Of a DNA stretch of 5,114 nucleotides, positions 5,067 through 5,114 are shown piece by piece; within the stretch, counting starts at the first letter, position 1; every line of letters begins with the position of its first letter. Under the pieces are notes generated by a model. It saw only the letters and a list, made by a program, of their open reading frames with translations. It was not told the origin of the DNA and did not search any database. Origin of the DNA: Chloroflexi bacterium RBG_16_57_11 (GTDB lineage Bacteria > Chloroflexota > Anaerolineae > Anaerolineales > UBA4823); the NCBI GenBank assembly GCA_001795165.1, contig MGNS01000136.1, forward strand, positions 52,176 to 57,289. Direction: 5' to 3'. A program made the translations under genes and the position numbers.

Positions 5067-5114
5067 ATGATGAATTTACCGCAAAGGATTTGGCAAGGCT
5101 GGAAGCGCGTTGCA
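5067..5114 (+). CDS. Start of an unidentified gene, cut by the window edge
   Basis: Sixteen codons are visible, beginning MMNLPQRIWQGWKRVA and open to the right edge. GGAGAGGAG (5051-5059), an excellent ribosome binding site, ends seven bases before the first ATG (5067). The second ATG (5070) is ten bases away and is the less favoured start. The short basic, tryptophan-bearing amphipathic start would suit a cytosolic lead-in to a membrane helix, but too little is visible to name a family. No strong promoter is visible upstream. Confidence 0.6.
   Translation, partial: MMNLPQRIWQGWKRVA

Overview
The window reads as ordinary bacterial chromosome of about 50 % GC from an uncultured or environmental lineage. 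Three intact genes in a row for sugar metabolism sit between a divergently transcribed carbamoyltransferase and a gene-poor, AT-richer right end. No feature fixes the taxon. The gene types and an 'atccgtgt'-type intergenic repeat are what I would expect from Chloroflexota (Anaerolineae-like) genomes, but that is a low-confidence inference.

Layout. On the minus strand, bases 1-367 hold the first 122 residues of an ornithine/putrescine-type carbamoyltransferase. The divergent intergenic region 368-607 contains a perfect 12-bp tandem repeat lying over the likely leftward promoter, a TATAAT-like box pointing right, and a perfect 16-bp palindrome directly upstream of the ribosome binding site of the first rightward gene. 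Three plus-strand genes then follow, probably one operon: a DUF4432/aldose-1-epimerase-like protein (608-1705); a fusion of a cytidylyltransferase-type nucleotidyltransferase with a compact GHMP kinase (1767-2909); and a GDP-mannose 3,5-epimerase-like short-chain dehydrogenase (3018-4004) with all five plant catalytic residues. Right after it is a short reading frame for two membrane helices with no proper start, then a hairpin that may terminate transcription (4224-4255). From 4256 to 5066 there is little intact coding sequence: a frameshifted small gene on the minus strand (4521-4714), several short palindromes and AT-rich spacer. A new plus-strand gene with a strong ribosome binding site starts at 5067 and runs off the end.

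How the genes may work together (inference). Putative mutarotase, fused anomeric sugar kinase plus nucleotidyltransferase, and NDP-sugar epimerase repeat the logic of the Leloir pathway (GalM, GalK, GalT, GalE) with different protein families. The cassette would take a free sugar to its 1-phosphate, activate it as an NDP-sugar and epimerise it, or would feed an unusual L-sugar such as L-galactose or L-gulose into a surface polysaccharide or glycoconjugate. Neither substrate nor nucleotide can be read from the sequence. This cassette, and the kinase fusion in particular, is the most interesting content of the window.
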